DNA of 64,000 nucleotides from Aristolochia californica (GCA_029961685.1 JARWKL010000007.1:21647013-21711012); one strand, 5' to 3'. Positions 53,251 to 63,405 are shown, counted from the first letter of the stretch. Made by a program: numbers and translations. The notes: generated by a model from the letters alone, not told the origin.

Positions 53251-56200
53251 GAAGTTTTGATTTAAGAAAAATGTGTACATCTAAAACGGAAATGCACAAT
53301 GCACATATGTAGAGAGGGATAATTCCAAAGAGTGTCTGCAATTTTTAGGGATTGTAAGCACCTTTTCGTTTTTATATCTCATGTTTTGCAATCGTCGGGA
53401 AAAATGGGTTGCGGAGGATTTTTAACTGAGTGTTGAATTGCAATCCATAAGTCATTTCATACAAAAATATAGCCCGTTACGCATGATAAATCACATTACA
53501 ATCATCTATGATTAATTATGTCAGCTTTTTGCAAATGGGCAAAATAATGGCATGTTTGACTCGGGTAAATATCCCACCGCAAGTTCACTTGAGAATTTGA
53601 TGAGCGTTTGTTATTCTCTTTAAAAGCTTTGCATCCATAGCTCATTTGCATCTTTAACATGTTCCAAACATGCATATCCATTTTTAAAACATGCGTGGAT
53701 GAAATCACTTTCTTGCAAAATTCCAAGCTTTTAGGGTTAAACTAGTGGAATTTCCCAAAATTCGATAACAAAACTTTTGTGTTCATTTGTGTTGGGTGAA
53801 TAAATTTTCTTTATTTCTATTTTTTATTGTTTTAAATTTTTTCCATACATCAAATATAAAATTTTCATTTTGTTGTAAGCTTTTTGCCTTGTTTGTTTCC
53901 GGGATGAAGGGAGAGCGAAAAGTGAAAGTTTTGATTTAAGAAAAAAATGTACATCTAAAATGGAAAAGCACAATGCACAATTGTAGGGAGAGATATTTCC
54001 AATGAGTGTCTGTAATGTTTAGGGATTGTAAGCTCTTTTTAGTTCTTATATATGAGGTTTTGGAATCGTCGGGAAAAATCGGTGGTAGAGGATTTTTAAC
54101 TAAGTGTTGAATTGCAATCCATAAGTCCTTTCATACAAAAATATAGCCCGTTACACATTATAAATCACTTTACAATCATCGATGATTGTTAGATCAAATT
54201 TTTGAAAATGGGCAAAATAATGACTTGTTAGACTCGGGTAAATATCCCACCGCACGTTCACTTGAGAATTTAATGAGCGTTTGTTATTTTCTTTAAAAGC
54301 TTTAGATCCATAGGTCATTTGAATCTTTAACATGTTTCTGGCATGCATATCCATTTTTAAAACATGTGTAGAAAAAATTTCCTTCATGTAAAATTCCAAG
54401 ATATTAGTTTTGGACTAGTGGAATTTCCCAAACTTGGATAACAAAAATTTTGGGTTCATTTGTGGTGTGTGAATAAATTTTCTTCATTTAACTTTTTTAT
54501 TGTTTTAAACTTTTTCTGTACATCAACTATGAAATTTTCTTTTTGCTGTGATCTATTTGCCATTTTTGTTTACGGGATGAAAGGAGAGCGAAAAACTCAA
54601 AGTTTTGATTTAAGAAAAATGTGTACATCTAAAACGGAAATGCACAACGCACATATGTAGAGAGAGATAATTCCAAAGAGTGTCTGTAATTTTTAGGGAT
54701 TGTAAGCACCTTTTCGTTTTTATATCTCAGGTTTTGCAATCATCGGGAAAAATGGGTTGCGGAGGATTTTTAACTGAGTGTTGAATTGCAATCCATAAGT
54801 CATTTCATACAAAAATATAGCCCGTTATGCATGACAAATCACATTAAAATCATCTATGATTAATTTTTTCAGCTTTTTGCAAATGGGCAAAATAATGGCA
54901 TGTTTGACTCGGGTAAATATCCCACTGCAAGTGCACTTGAGAATTTAATGAGCGTTTGTTATTCTTTTTAAAAGCTTTGCATCCATAGCTCATTTTCATC
55001 TTTAACATATTTCAAACATGCATATCAATTTTTAAAACAAATGTGGATGAAATCTTTTTCTTGCAAAATACCTAGCTATTAGGGTTAAACTAGTGGAATT
55101 TCCCAAAATTTGGATAACAAAACTTTTGTGTTCATTTGTGTTGGGTGAATAAATTTTCTTTATTTATATTTGTTATTGTTTTAAATTTTTTCCATACATC
55201 AACTATAAATTTTTCATTTTGTTGTAAGCTTTTTGCCTTGTTTGTTTTCGGGAAGAAGGGAGAGCGAAAAGTCAAAGTTTTGATTTAAGAAAAAAGTGTA
55301 CATCTAAAATGGAAAATCACAATGCACGATTGTTGGGAGAGATAATTCCAAAGAGTGTCTGTAATTTTTAGGGATTGTAAGCTCTTTTTAGTTTTTATAT
55401 CTGTGGTTTTGCAATCGTCGGGAAAAATTGGTGGTAGAGGATTTTTAGCTGTGTGTTGAATTGCAATCCATAAGTCATTTCATACAAAAATATGGCCCGT
55501 TACGCATGATAAATCACATTACATTCATCTATGATTAATTATGTCAGCTTTTTGCAAATGGGCAAAATAATGGCATGTTTGACTCGGGTAAATATCCCAC
55601 TGCAAGTACACTTGAGAATTTAATGAGCGTTTGTTATTCTCTTTAAAAGGTTTGCATCCATAGCTCATTTGCATCTTTAACATATTTCAAACATGCATAT
55701 CAATTTTTAAAACATGTGTGGATGAAATCCCTTTCTTGCAAAATACCAAGCTCTTAGGGTTAAACTAGTGGAATTTCCCAAAATTGGATAACAAAACTTT
55801 TGTGTTCATTTGTGTTGGGTGAATAAATTTTCTTTATATATATTTTTAATTTTTTTAAATTTTTTCCATACATCAACTATAAAATTTTCTTTTTGTTGTA
55901 AGCTTTTTGCCTTGTTTGTTTTCGGGATGAAGGGAGAGCGAAAAGTCAAAGTTTTGATTTAAGAAAAAAGTGTACATCTAAAATGGAAAAGCACAATGCA
56001 CAATTGTAGGGAGAGATAATTCCAAAGAGTGTCTGTAATTTTTAGGGAGTGTAAGCTCTTTTTAGTTTTTATATCTATGGTTTTACAATCGTCGGGAAAA
56101 ATTGGTCGCAGAGGATTTTTAATTGAGTGTAGAATTGCAATCCATAAGTCATTTCATACAAAAATATTCCCCGTTACGCATGATAAATAACTTTATAATC

Positions 56201-56341
56201 ATGCATGATTATTAGATCTAAATTTTGAAATTGGGCAAAATAATGACTTGTTAGACTCGGGTACATATCCCACCGCATGGTCACTTTGCTGTGATCTATT
56301 TGCCTTTTTTTTTTACCGGAAGAAGGGAGAGCGAAAAAATT
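53251..56341. repeat. 3091-bp higher-order unit, copy 3
   Basis: Third copy, again offset by 3091 bp (B anchor 53470, truncated C 56168). I noticed about four single-base differences from copy 2, for example gccatttttg for gccttttttg near 54562, acctagc for accaagc near 55072, and tttcccaaaa for tttccaaaaa near 55786. Similarity extends about 60 bp past the end, to 56401, and then the flanking sequence differs. Confidence 0.94.
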
Positions 56342-59300
56342 GAAGTTTTGATTTAAGAAAAATGTGTACATCTAAAACGGAAATGCACAATGCACATATG
56401 TAGGGAGAGATAATTCCAAAGAGTGTCTGTAATTTGTAGGGATTGTAAGCACCTTTTCGTTTTTATATCTCATGTTTTGCAATCGTCGGGAAAAATTGGT
56501 GGCAGAGGATTTTTAACTGAGTGTTGAATTGCAATACATAAGTCAATTCATACAAAAATATAGCCCGTTACACATGATAAATAGCTTTAAAATCATCTAT
56601 GATTGTTAGATCAATTTTTTGAAAATGGGCAAAATAATGACTTGTTAGACTCGGGTAAATATCCCACCGCACGTTCACGTGAGAATTTAATGAGCATTTG
56701 TTATTCTCTTTAAAAGCTTTGGATCTATAGGTCATTTGAATCTTTAACATGTTTCAAGCATGCATATCCATTTTTAAAACAGGTGTAGAAAAAATCTCCT
56801 TCATGTAAAATTCCAAGCCTAATAGGGTTGGACTAATGGAATTTCCCAAACTTGGATAACAAAAATTTTGTGTTCATTTGTGGTGTGTGAACAGATATTT
56901 TTCATTTACATTAGTGATTATTTTAAATATTTTCCACACATCAACTATAAAATTTTTATTTTGTTGTGATCTTTTTTGCGTTTTTTGTTTACGGGATGAA
57001 GGTGGAGCGAAAACTCAAAGGTCTTATTTAAGAAAAAAGTGGACATCTAAAATGAAAATGCACAAAGCACAAATGTAGAGGGAGCTATTTCCAAAGAGTG
57101 TCTGTATGTTTTAGGGATCGTATGCACTTTTTCGTTTTTATATCTAAGGTTTTGCAATCATCGTGAAACGGGGGAGGCGGGCGATTTTTAACTGAGTGTT
57201 GAATTCAAATCCATAAGTAATTTCTTAAAAAAATATAGCCCGTTACGCGTGCCAAATCACTTTACAATCATCTATGATTGTAACCTCAAATTTTTTAATA
57301 TGGGCAAAATAATGGCTTGTTTGACTCGGGAAAATATCCCACCACAAGTGCACTTGAGAATTTAATGAGCGTTTGTTATTCTCTTTAAAAGCTTTGGATC
57401 CATAGGTCATTTGAATCTTTAACATGTTTCTGGCATGCATATCCATTTTTAAAACATGTGTAGAAGAAATCTCCTTCAAGTAAAATTCCAAGATATTAGT
57501 TTTGGACTAGTGGAATTTCCCAAACTTAGATAACAAAAATTTTGGGTTCATTTGTGGTGTGTGAATAAATTTTCTTCATTTACTTTTTTTATTGTTTTAA
57601 ACTTTTTCCGTACATCAACTATGAAATTTTCAATTTGCTATGATCTATTTGCCTTTTTTGTTTACGGGATGAACGTAGAGCGAAAAACTCGAAGTTTTAA
57701 TTTAAGAAAAATGTGTACATCTAAAACGGAAATGCACAATGCACATATCTAGAGAGGGATAAATCCAAAGAGTGTCTGTAATTTGTAGGGATTGTAAGCA
57801 CCTTTTCGTTTTTATATCTTAGGTTTTGCAATCGTCAGGAAAAATGGGTTGCGGAAGATTTTTAACTGAGTGTTGAATTGCAATCCATAAGTTGTTTCAT
57901 ACAAAAATATAGCCTGTTACGCATGATAAATCCCATTACAATCATCTATGATTAATTATGTCAGCTTTTTGCAAATGGGCAAAATAATGGCATGTTTGAC
58001 TCAGGTAAATATCCGACCGCAAGTTCACTTGAGAATTTAATGAGCGTTTGTTATTCTCTTTAAAAGCTTTGCATGCATAGCTCATTTGCATCTTTAACAT
58101 GTTTCAAACATGCATATCCATTTTTAAAACATGTGTCGACGAAATCTCTTTCTTGCAAAATTCCAAGCTATTAGGGTTAAACTAGTGGAATTTTCCAAAA
58201 TTGGATAACAAAAATTTTGTGCTCATTTGTGTTGGGTGAATAAATTTTCGCTATTTATATTTTTTATTGTTTTAAATTTTTTCCATAAATCAACTATAAA
58301 ATTTTTATTTTGTTGTAAGCTTTTTGCCTTATTTGTTTTCGGGATGAAGGGAGAGCAAAAAGTCAAAGTTTTGATTTAAGAAAAAAGTGTACATCTAAAA
58401 TGGAAAAGCACAATGCACAATTGTAGGGAGAGATAATTCCTAAGATTATCTGCAATTTTTAGGGATTGTAAGCTCTTTTTAGTTTTTATATCTCAGGTTT
58501 TGCAATCGTCGGGAAAAATTGGTGGCTGAGGATTTTTAACTGAGTGTTTAATTGCATTCGATAAGTCATTTCATACCAAAATATAGCCCGTTATGCATGA
58601 CAAATCACTTTACAATCATCTATTATTGTTACATCAAATATTTGAAGTTGGGCAAAATAATGACTTGTTAGACTCGGGTAAATATGCCACCGCACGTTCA
58701 CTAAAGAATTTAATGAGCGTTTGTTATTGTCTTTAAAAGCTTTGGATCCATAGGTCATTTGAATCTTTAACATGTTTCAAGCATGCATATCCATTTTTAA
58801 AACATGTGTAGAAAAAATCTACATCATGTAAAATTCCAAGCTTAATAGGGTAGGACTAATGGAATTTCGTAAACTTGGTTAACAAAACTTTTGTGTTCAT
58901 TTGTGGTGTGTGAATAGATATTTTTTATTTACATTAGTTATTATTTTAAATATTTTCCACACATCAACTATAAAAATTTTTTTTTTTGTGATCTTTTTTG
59001 ACTTTTTAGTTTACGGGATGAAGGGGGAGTGAAAACTCAAAGTTCTGATTTAAGAAAAAAGTGTACATCTAAAATGGAAATGCACAATGCACAAATGTAG
59101 AGAGAGACATTTACTAAGAGTGTTTGTATGTTTTAGGGATCGTATGCACTCTTTCGTTTTTATATCTAAGGTTTTGCAATCGTCGGGAAACGGGGGAGGC
59201 GGGCAATTTTTAACTAAGTGTTGACTTCAAATCCAAAAGTCATTTCTTACAAAAATATAGCCCGATACGCATGACAAATCACTTTACAATCATCTATGAT

Positions 59301-60119
59301 TGTTAGCTCAACTTTTTGAATATGGGAAAAATAATGGCTTGTTTGACTCGGGCAAATATACCACCTCACGTTCACTTAAGAATTTAATGAGCGTTTTTTA
59401 TTCTCTTTAAAAGCTTTGGATCCATAGGTCATTTGAATCTTTAACATGTTTCTGGCATGCATTTCAATTTTTAAAACATGTGTAGAAAAAATCTCCTTCT
59501 TGTAAAATTCCAAGATATTAGTTTTGGACTAGTGGAATTTCCCAAACTTGGATAACAAAACTTTTGTGTTCATTTGTGGTGTGTGAATAAATTTTCTTCA
59601 TTTAATTTTTTTATTTTTTTAAACTTTTTTCGTTCATCAACTATGAAATTTTCTTTTTGCTGTGATCTATTTGCCTTTTTTGTTTACGGGATGAAGGGAG
59701 AGCGAAAAACTCAAAGTTTTGATTTAAGAAAAATGTGTACATCTAAAATGGAAATGCACAATGCACATATGTAGAGAGAGATTATTCCAAAAAGTTTCTG
59801 TAATTTTTAGGGATTACAAGCACCTTTTCGTTTTTATATCTCAGGTTTTGCAATCATCGGGAAAAATGGGTTGCGGAGGATATTTAATTGAGTGTTGAAT
59901 TGGAATCCATAAATTATTTCATACAAAAATATAGTCCGTTACGCATAATAAATCACATTACAATCATCTATGATTAATTATGTCAGCTTTTTGCAAATGG
60001 GCAAAATAATGGCATGTTTGACTCGGGTAAATATCCCACCGCAAGTTCACTTGAGAATTTAATGAGCGTTTGTTATTCTCTTTAAAAGCTTTGCATCCAT
60101 AGCTCATTTTCATCTTTAA

Positions 60120-60134
60120 CATGTTTCAAACATG
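60120..60134. repeat. 7-bp-arm palindrome in type B monomers (representative)
   Basis: The sequence catgtttcaaacatg has perfect 7-bp arms around one base. It is typical of type B. Type C has one changed base (catgtttcaagcatg) and type A has catgtttctggcatg, which breaks the right arm. Confidence 0.75.
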
Positions 60135-61200
60135 CATATCCATTTTTAAAACATGTGTGGAGGAAATCTCTTTCTTGCAAAATTCCAAGCTATTAGGGTT
60201 AAACTAGTGGAATGTCCCAAAATTGGATAACAAAACTTTTGTGTTCATTTTTGTTGGGTGAATAAATTTTTTTTATTTATATTTTTTATTTTTTTAAATT
60301 TTTTCCATACATCAACGATAAAAGTTTAATTTTGTTGTAAGCTTTTAGCCTTGTTTGTTTTCGGGATGATGGGACTGCGAAAAGTCAAAGTTTTGATTTT
60401 AGAAAAAAGTGTACATCTAAAATGGAAAAGCACAATGCACAATTGTAGGGAGATATAATTCCAAAGAGTGTCTGTAATTTTTAGGGATTGTAAGCTCTTT
60501 TTAGTTTTTATATCTCAGGTTTTGCAATCGTCGGGAAAAATTGGTGGCAGAGGATTTTTAACTGTGTTGAATTGTAATCCATAAGTCATTTCATAAAAAA
60601 ATATAGCCCGTTACGCATGATAAATCACTTTACAATTATCTATGATTGTTAGATCAAATTTTCTAAAATGGGTAAAATAATGACTTGTTAGACTCGGGTA
60701 AATACCCCACCGCACGTTCACTTGAGAATTTAATGAGCATTTGTTATTCACTTTAAAAGCTTTGGATCCATAGGTCATTTGAATCTTTAACATGTTTCAA
60801 GCAGGCATGTCCATTTTTAAAACATGTGTATAAAAAATCTCCTTCATGTAAAATTCCAAGCTTAATAGGGTTGGACTAATGGAATTTCCCAAACTTGGAT
60901 AACAAAACTTTTGTGTTCATTTGTGGTGTGTGAATAGATATTTTTTATTTACATTAGTTATTATTTTAAATATTTTCCAAACATCAACTTTAAAATTTTT
61001 ATTTTGTTGTGATTGTTTTTGCCATTTTTGTTTACGGGATGAAGGGGGGAGCGAAAACTAGAAGTTCTGATTTAAGAAAAAAGTGTACATCTAAAATGGA
61101 AATGCACAATGCACAAATGTGGAGAGAGATATTTCCAAAGAGTGTCTCTATGTTTTAGGGATTATATGCACTCTTTTGTTTTTATATCTAAGGTTTTGCA

Positions 61201-61217
61201 ATCGTCGGGAAACGGGG
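61201..61217 (+). other. GC-rich patch resembling a CENP-B box (representative)
   Basis: The sequence atcgtcgggaaacgggg lies about 80 bp before a type A anchor. Other clear copies are at 5453-5469 and 44513-44529. Against the mammalian CENP-B box it matches 13 of 16 bases if one extra base is allowed in the spacer. The extra base breaks the strict spacing, and plants have no established CENP-B box protein. I record only the resemblance and its restriction to one monomer type. Confidence 0.3.
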
Positions 61218-61307
61218 GAGGCAGGCGATTTTTAACTGAGTATTGACTTCAAATCAATAAGTCATTTCTTTCAAAAATATAGCCCGTTACGCATGACAAA
61301 TCACTTT

Positions 61308-61325
61308 ACAATCATCTATGATTGT
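61308..61325. repeat. 8-bp-arm inverted repeat after the anchor (representative)
   Basis: The sequence acaatcatctatgattgt has perfect 8-bp arms with a 2-nt loop. It lies about 28 bp after the anchor and recurs in most A and C monomers, for example near 166, 5003 (variant), 23594 and 59285. Type B keeps only the inner aatcat/atgatt arms. Confidence 0.8.
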
Positions 61326-61837
61326 TAGCTCAAGTTTTTGAATATGGGCAAAATAATGGTTTGTGTGACTCGGGCAAATATCCCACCGCACGTTCACTTG
61401 AGAATTTAATGAGCGTTTGTTATTCTCATTAAAAGCTTTGGATCCATAGGTCATTTGAATCTTTAACATGTTTCTGGCATGCATATCCATTTTTAAAACA
61501 TGTGTAGAAAAAATCTCCTTCATGTAAAATTCCAAGATATTAGTTTTGGACTAGTGGAATTTCCCAAACTTGGATAACAAAACTTTTGTGTTCATTTGTG
61601 GTGTGTGAATAGATATTTTTTATTTACATTAGTTATTATTTTAAATATTTTCCACTCATCAACTATAAAATTTTTATTTTGTTGTGATCTTTTTTGCCTT
61701 TTTTGTTTTCGGGATGAAGGGGGGAGCGAAAACTCAAAGTTCTTATTTAAGAAAAAAATGTACATCTAAAATGGAAATGCACAATGCACAAATGTATAGA
61801 GAGATATTTCCAATGAGTGTCTATATGTTTTAGGGAT

Positions 61838-61842
61838 CGTAT
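61838..61842. repeat. Target site duplication CGTAT, left copy
   Basis: The five bases cgtat directly precede the 5' LTR. The uninterrupted satellite here reads atcgtatgcac, as in many other monomers, so this is the original target. Confidence 0.95.
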
Positions 61843-61915
61843 TGTTATGCACGCAATAACATTATTATTTTAGTTGTTGGATTTAATTTACTTTATTTTA
61901 ATTCAGTTTTAGGCC

Positions 61916-61999
61916 ATAGGGGTATTTTTGGAATTATTTGTTAATAGGGATATTTTTGGAATATTTTATTCATAGGGATATTTCTGTAATATTTTATTA
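61916..61999 (+). repeat. Three 28-bp tandem repeats in the 5' LTR U3 region
   Basis: Copies start at 61916, 61944 and 61972, each beginning atagggrtattt and ending in a t/a-rich tail. The 3' LTR has the same three copies (63517, 63545, 63573; the last is one base shorter). Short repeats upstream of the TATA-like box are often enhancer-like in LTRs. That role is inferred here. Confidence 0.85.
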
Positions 62000-62007
62000 A
62001 ACCCTAA
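61999..62007 (+). promoter_or_regulatory. Telo-box motif in the 5' LTR
   Basis: Exact aaaccctaa, the plant telo-box bound by Myb-like telobox factors and found in many plant promoters. It sits 12 bp upstream of the TATA-like sequence and overlaps the small palindrome accctaacagggt. A role in element transcription is inference. Confidence 0.55.
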
Positions 62008-62018
62008 CAGGGTGAACC

Positions 62019-62027
62019 CTATTTAAG
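62019..62027 (+). promoter_or_regulatory. TATA-like box of the 5' LTR
   Basis: The sequence ctatttaag lies about 177 bp into the LTR, downstream of the 28-bp repeats and telo-box, at the position expected for the U3/R border. It is preserved as ctatttaaa in the 3' LTR. Confidence 0.5.
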
Positions 62028-62273
62028 GGGTAAGAGTAATGAGAAAAGGAAGCATTGAAGTATTAAGGATTAGGTTAAATTTAGCGTGAAGAGGCTTAGA
62101 GTTCTCCTCAACGAGCTCTAGGGTTTTCAAGCTTCCCTTAGGCTTGATCTTTCGTTTTCCTCTTCCCCATGTCTTCCTACTACCCCTACGGTAATGCTTG
62201 GAAGACCCGTAACCCGTGGCAGACCCCAGATCCTCCCAAAGAATCCACGTGTCAGATCCGGGACCGTAACAAC

Positions 62274-62285
62274 TGGTATCAGAGC
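62274..62285 (+). other. Primer binding site, initiator tRNA-Met type
   Basis: The 12-mer tggtatcagagc begins 3 bp after the 5' LTR. It is the standard plant PBS complementary to the 3' end of initiator tRNA-Met and is where minus-strand DNA synthesis would be primed. Confidence 0.95.
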
Positions 62286-62330
62286 GGGAACACACTGGGT
62301 TATTCTATATCCCAGGAAAGATGGATTGCT

Positions 62331-62456
62331 ATGGGTAAGGAATTGGAGGAAATACGAGCACGGTTAGATTCTTCCATTGAACGTTATGGAAGGGAGAAAC
62401 TTGTTGTTACAGCAAAACAGGTCATACGATCTCAAATCTCTATCTCAGACGGATAG
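62331..62456 (+). pseudogene. Possible gag N-terminal remnant (41 codons)
   Basis: An ATG 45 bp after the PBS opens a 41-codon frame ending in TAG. The start, MGKELEEIRARLD, is charged and helical, like the coiled-coil start of many plant Ty3/gypsy gag proteins. The frame then stops, and no capsid core or CCHC zinc knuckle follows in any frame. It could be a vestige of the parental gag or chance, and I cannot confirm homology without a search. Confidence 0.35.
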
Positions 62457-62572
62457 AACGGACCATGGCCAAAAAATTCAAAAATTTTGTCTTGAGAGGG
62501 GGATGCAGAAAAACAACAGAAATCAGTCCTCCCCTGCTCACGGCAACCCAAGCATGCAGCCATAGTCCGTTA

Positions 62573-62626
62573 CGCATGGGAGGGAAAAAATTTCCTTTCC
62601 GCACGGGAGGGTGAAAATTTCCCGGC
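62573..62626 (+). repeat. 27-bp direct repeat pair in the element interior
   Basis: Two copies, starting cgcatgggaggg (62573) and cgcacgggaggg (62600), each followed by an a-run and atttcc. A related degenerate piece (gggaaatatttcc) follows at about 62638. Confidence 0.7.
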
Positions 62627-62678
62627 CATTCGGACTGGGAAATATTTCCGAGAGTCTGTCTCAGAAAAATTTCAGTCA

Positions 62679-62943
62679 GCGAAGCCTCCAAGGGCTGCTA
62701 GTCACCGTAGAAGCAGCACGAGACTTCGTCGGTGACAATTCCGCCCTGTTCAGTTACATTCCAACAACATCTACCGTCGACATTCCAACAGAAGATCGTC
62801 GGCGACATTTCCGCAGAAGAACGTCGGCGACAATTCCGCAGAAGACCCGTCAGCGACATTCCAGCAGAACCGTCGGCGATATTTTGAGAGCCCTCTGTCT
62901 CGGCAACTCTCCCATCGGTGAAGCGAAGCCCCAACGGGCTGCT
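62679..62943 (+). repeat. Diverged direct duplication, ~244 bp offset
   Basis: The stretch 62679-62699 (gcgaagcctccaagggctgc) recurs as gcgaagccccaacgggctgc at 62923-62943. Both are preceded by ctgtctc and followed by a gtcggtg-containing segment. The interior appears to have grown by duplicating a segment of about 240 bp that contains the minisatellite. Confidence 0.65.
62776..62884 (+). repeat. Minisatellite of ~22-26 bp units in the element interior
   Basis: Units beginning gtcggcgacatt or close variants start at 62776, 62798, 62823, 62849 and 62872 (steps 22, 25, 26, 23). Most units continue with ccgcagaag or ccagcagaa. A looser copy begins near 62729. The variable length breaks reading frame, arguing against coding. 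Confidence 0.85.
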
Positions 62944-63082
62944 CTTCATCACTGGAAAATCAGGCGATTCCGTCGGTGCCAGGAGAGAGGAAGGAGACGT
63001 TCGTCTCCGGACTTCGTCGGTGCCGTGAGGAAAGGATCCGCCGGCCGCAGAGTTCGGGAGTGCCGAAGGAAGAAGACGACTC

Positions 63083-63119
63083 CCGATTAAATCTTCCTAG
63101 CTTAGGAAAATTTAATCGG
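63083..63119. repeat. Hairpin with 17-bp arms in the element interior
   Basis: Arms 63083-63099 and 63103-63119 are complementary with one mismatch around a 3-nt loop (gct). The core is ttcctagcttaggaa. It could fold in the RNA. Its role is unknown; packaging, dimer linkage or a captured small inverted repeat are possible. Confidence 0.8.
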
Positions 63120-63142
63120 CCCGGTCCACTAAGTCGCATGCT

Positions 63143-63306
63143 GGACCGGGTTCCTGAACTGAGTCATCCCAGGTTAACTCGGACCGCGCCCCCCCCCCCC
63201 CCCCCCCCCTCCAATAAAAAAAAAAAAAAAAAAAAACGCGTCCAGAAGTGTGGTCGTGCACCGGACCGGGTTCCTGAATTGAGTCAACCCAGGTTACCTC
63301 TAACCG
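63143..63306 (+). repeat. ~120-bp tandem duplication with ggaccgggttcctgaa
   Basis: The segment ggaccgggttcctgaactg (63143) recurs as ggaccgggttcctgaattg (63263), followed in both by gagtca, ccaggtta and an accgg/accgc end. Offset is 120 bp. The space between the copies holds the poly-C and poly-A runs. Confidence 0.82.
63189..63236 (+). repeat. Poly-C(21) and poly-A(21) runs
   Basis: Twenty-one C residues (63189-63209), then tccaat, then twenty-one A residues (63216-63236). A further 14-A run is at 63311-63324. Lengths of such runs are unreliable in sequencing and may be wrong by several bases. Confidence 0.8.
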
Positions 63307-63405
63307 GCCCAAAAAAAAAAAAAATTATTGTCTTGAAGGGGGTCATAGCTATCACGAATCCTACTTCGGCACCGGTGGAGACATCGGCATACCGACACTA
63401 CTTCC

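Larger units (their letters stand above)
1..61842. repeat. Satellite DNA array, ~672-676 bp monomer, main block
   Basis: Continuous head-to-tail satellite. The anchor tagcccgtta (or a near variant) recurs at 138, 812, 1485, 2160, 2834, 3510, 4182 and so on to 61280, nearly always 670-677 bp apart. Each monomer is AT-rich, with a short GC-rich patch about 80 bp before the anchor and long T/A-rich stretches. Three monomer types (A, B, C) alternate in that order, giving a trimer of about 2.02 kb. All units have the same orientation. No spacer or gene interrupts the array until the retrotransposon at 61843. Short reading frames of 60-106 codons recur on both strands because the monomer recurs, and I do not regard them as genes. 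The tandem structure is seen directly. A centromeric or pericentromeric location is inference. Confidence 0.98.
56342..61842. repeat. Satellite block 7: ordinary trimers up to the insertion
   Basis: Anchors: 56561 C, 57236 A, 57910 B, 58584 C, 59268 A, 59932 B, 60604 C, 61280 A with a C-type second half. The last monomer is an in-register A-to-C hybrid and is split by the retrotransposon at 61842/61843. Confidence 0.85.
61843..62271 (+). repeat. 5' LTR (429 bp)
   Basis: Starts tgttatgcacgc and ends gaccgtaaca. It contains three 28-bp A/T-rich repeats (61916-61999), a telo-box, a TATA-like atttaag and a GC-richer 3' half. Compared base by base with the 3' LTR I count roughly 24 substitutions and 2 small indels, about 6% divergence. 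Confidence 0.96.

Noticed and set aside
47069..56341. Possible segmental gene duplication
   Set aside because: The copies contain only satellite monomers.
62274..62285. tRNA gene fragment
   Set aside because: The match is only the 12-base primer binding site. There is no cloverleaf around it.
62023..62295. 90-codon minus-strand frame over the 5' LTR and PBS
   Set aside because: It is antisense to the LTR and is not supported by any motif. LTR structure explains the sequence.
62611..63090. 159-codon plus-strand frame inside the retroelement
   Set aside because: The translation is arginine/serine-rich low-complexity sequence over the minisatellite, with no gag, zinc-knuckle or enzyme motif, and repeat units not multiples of three.
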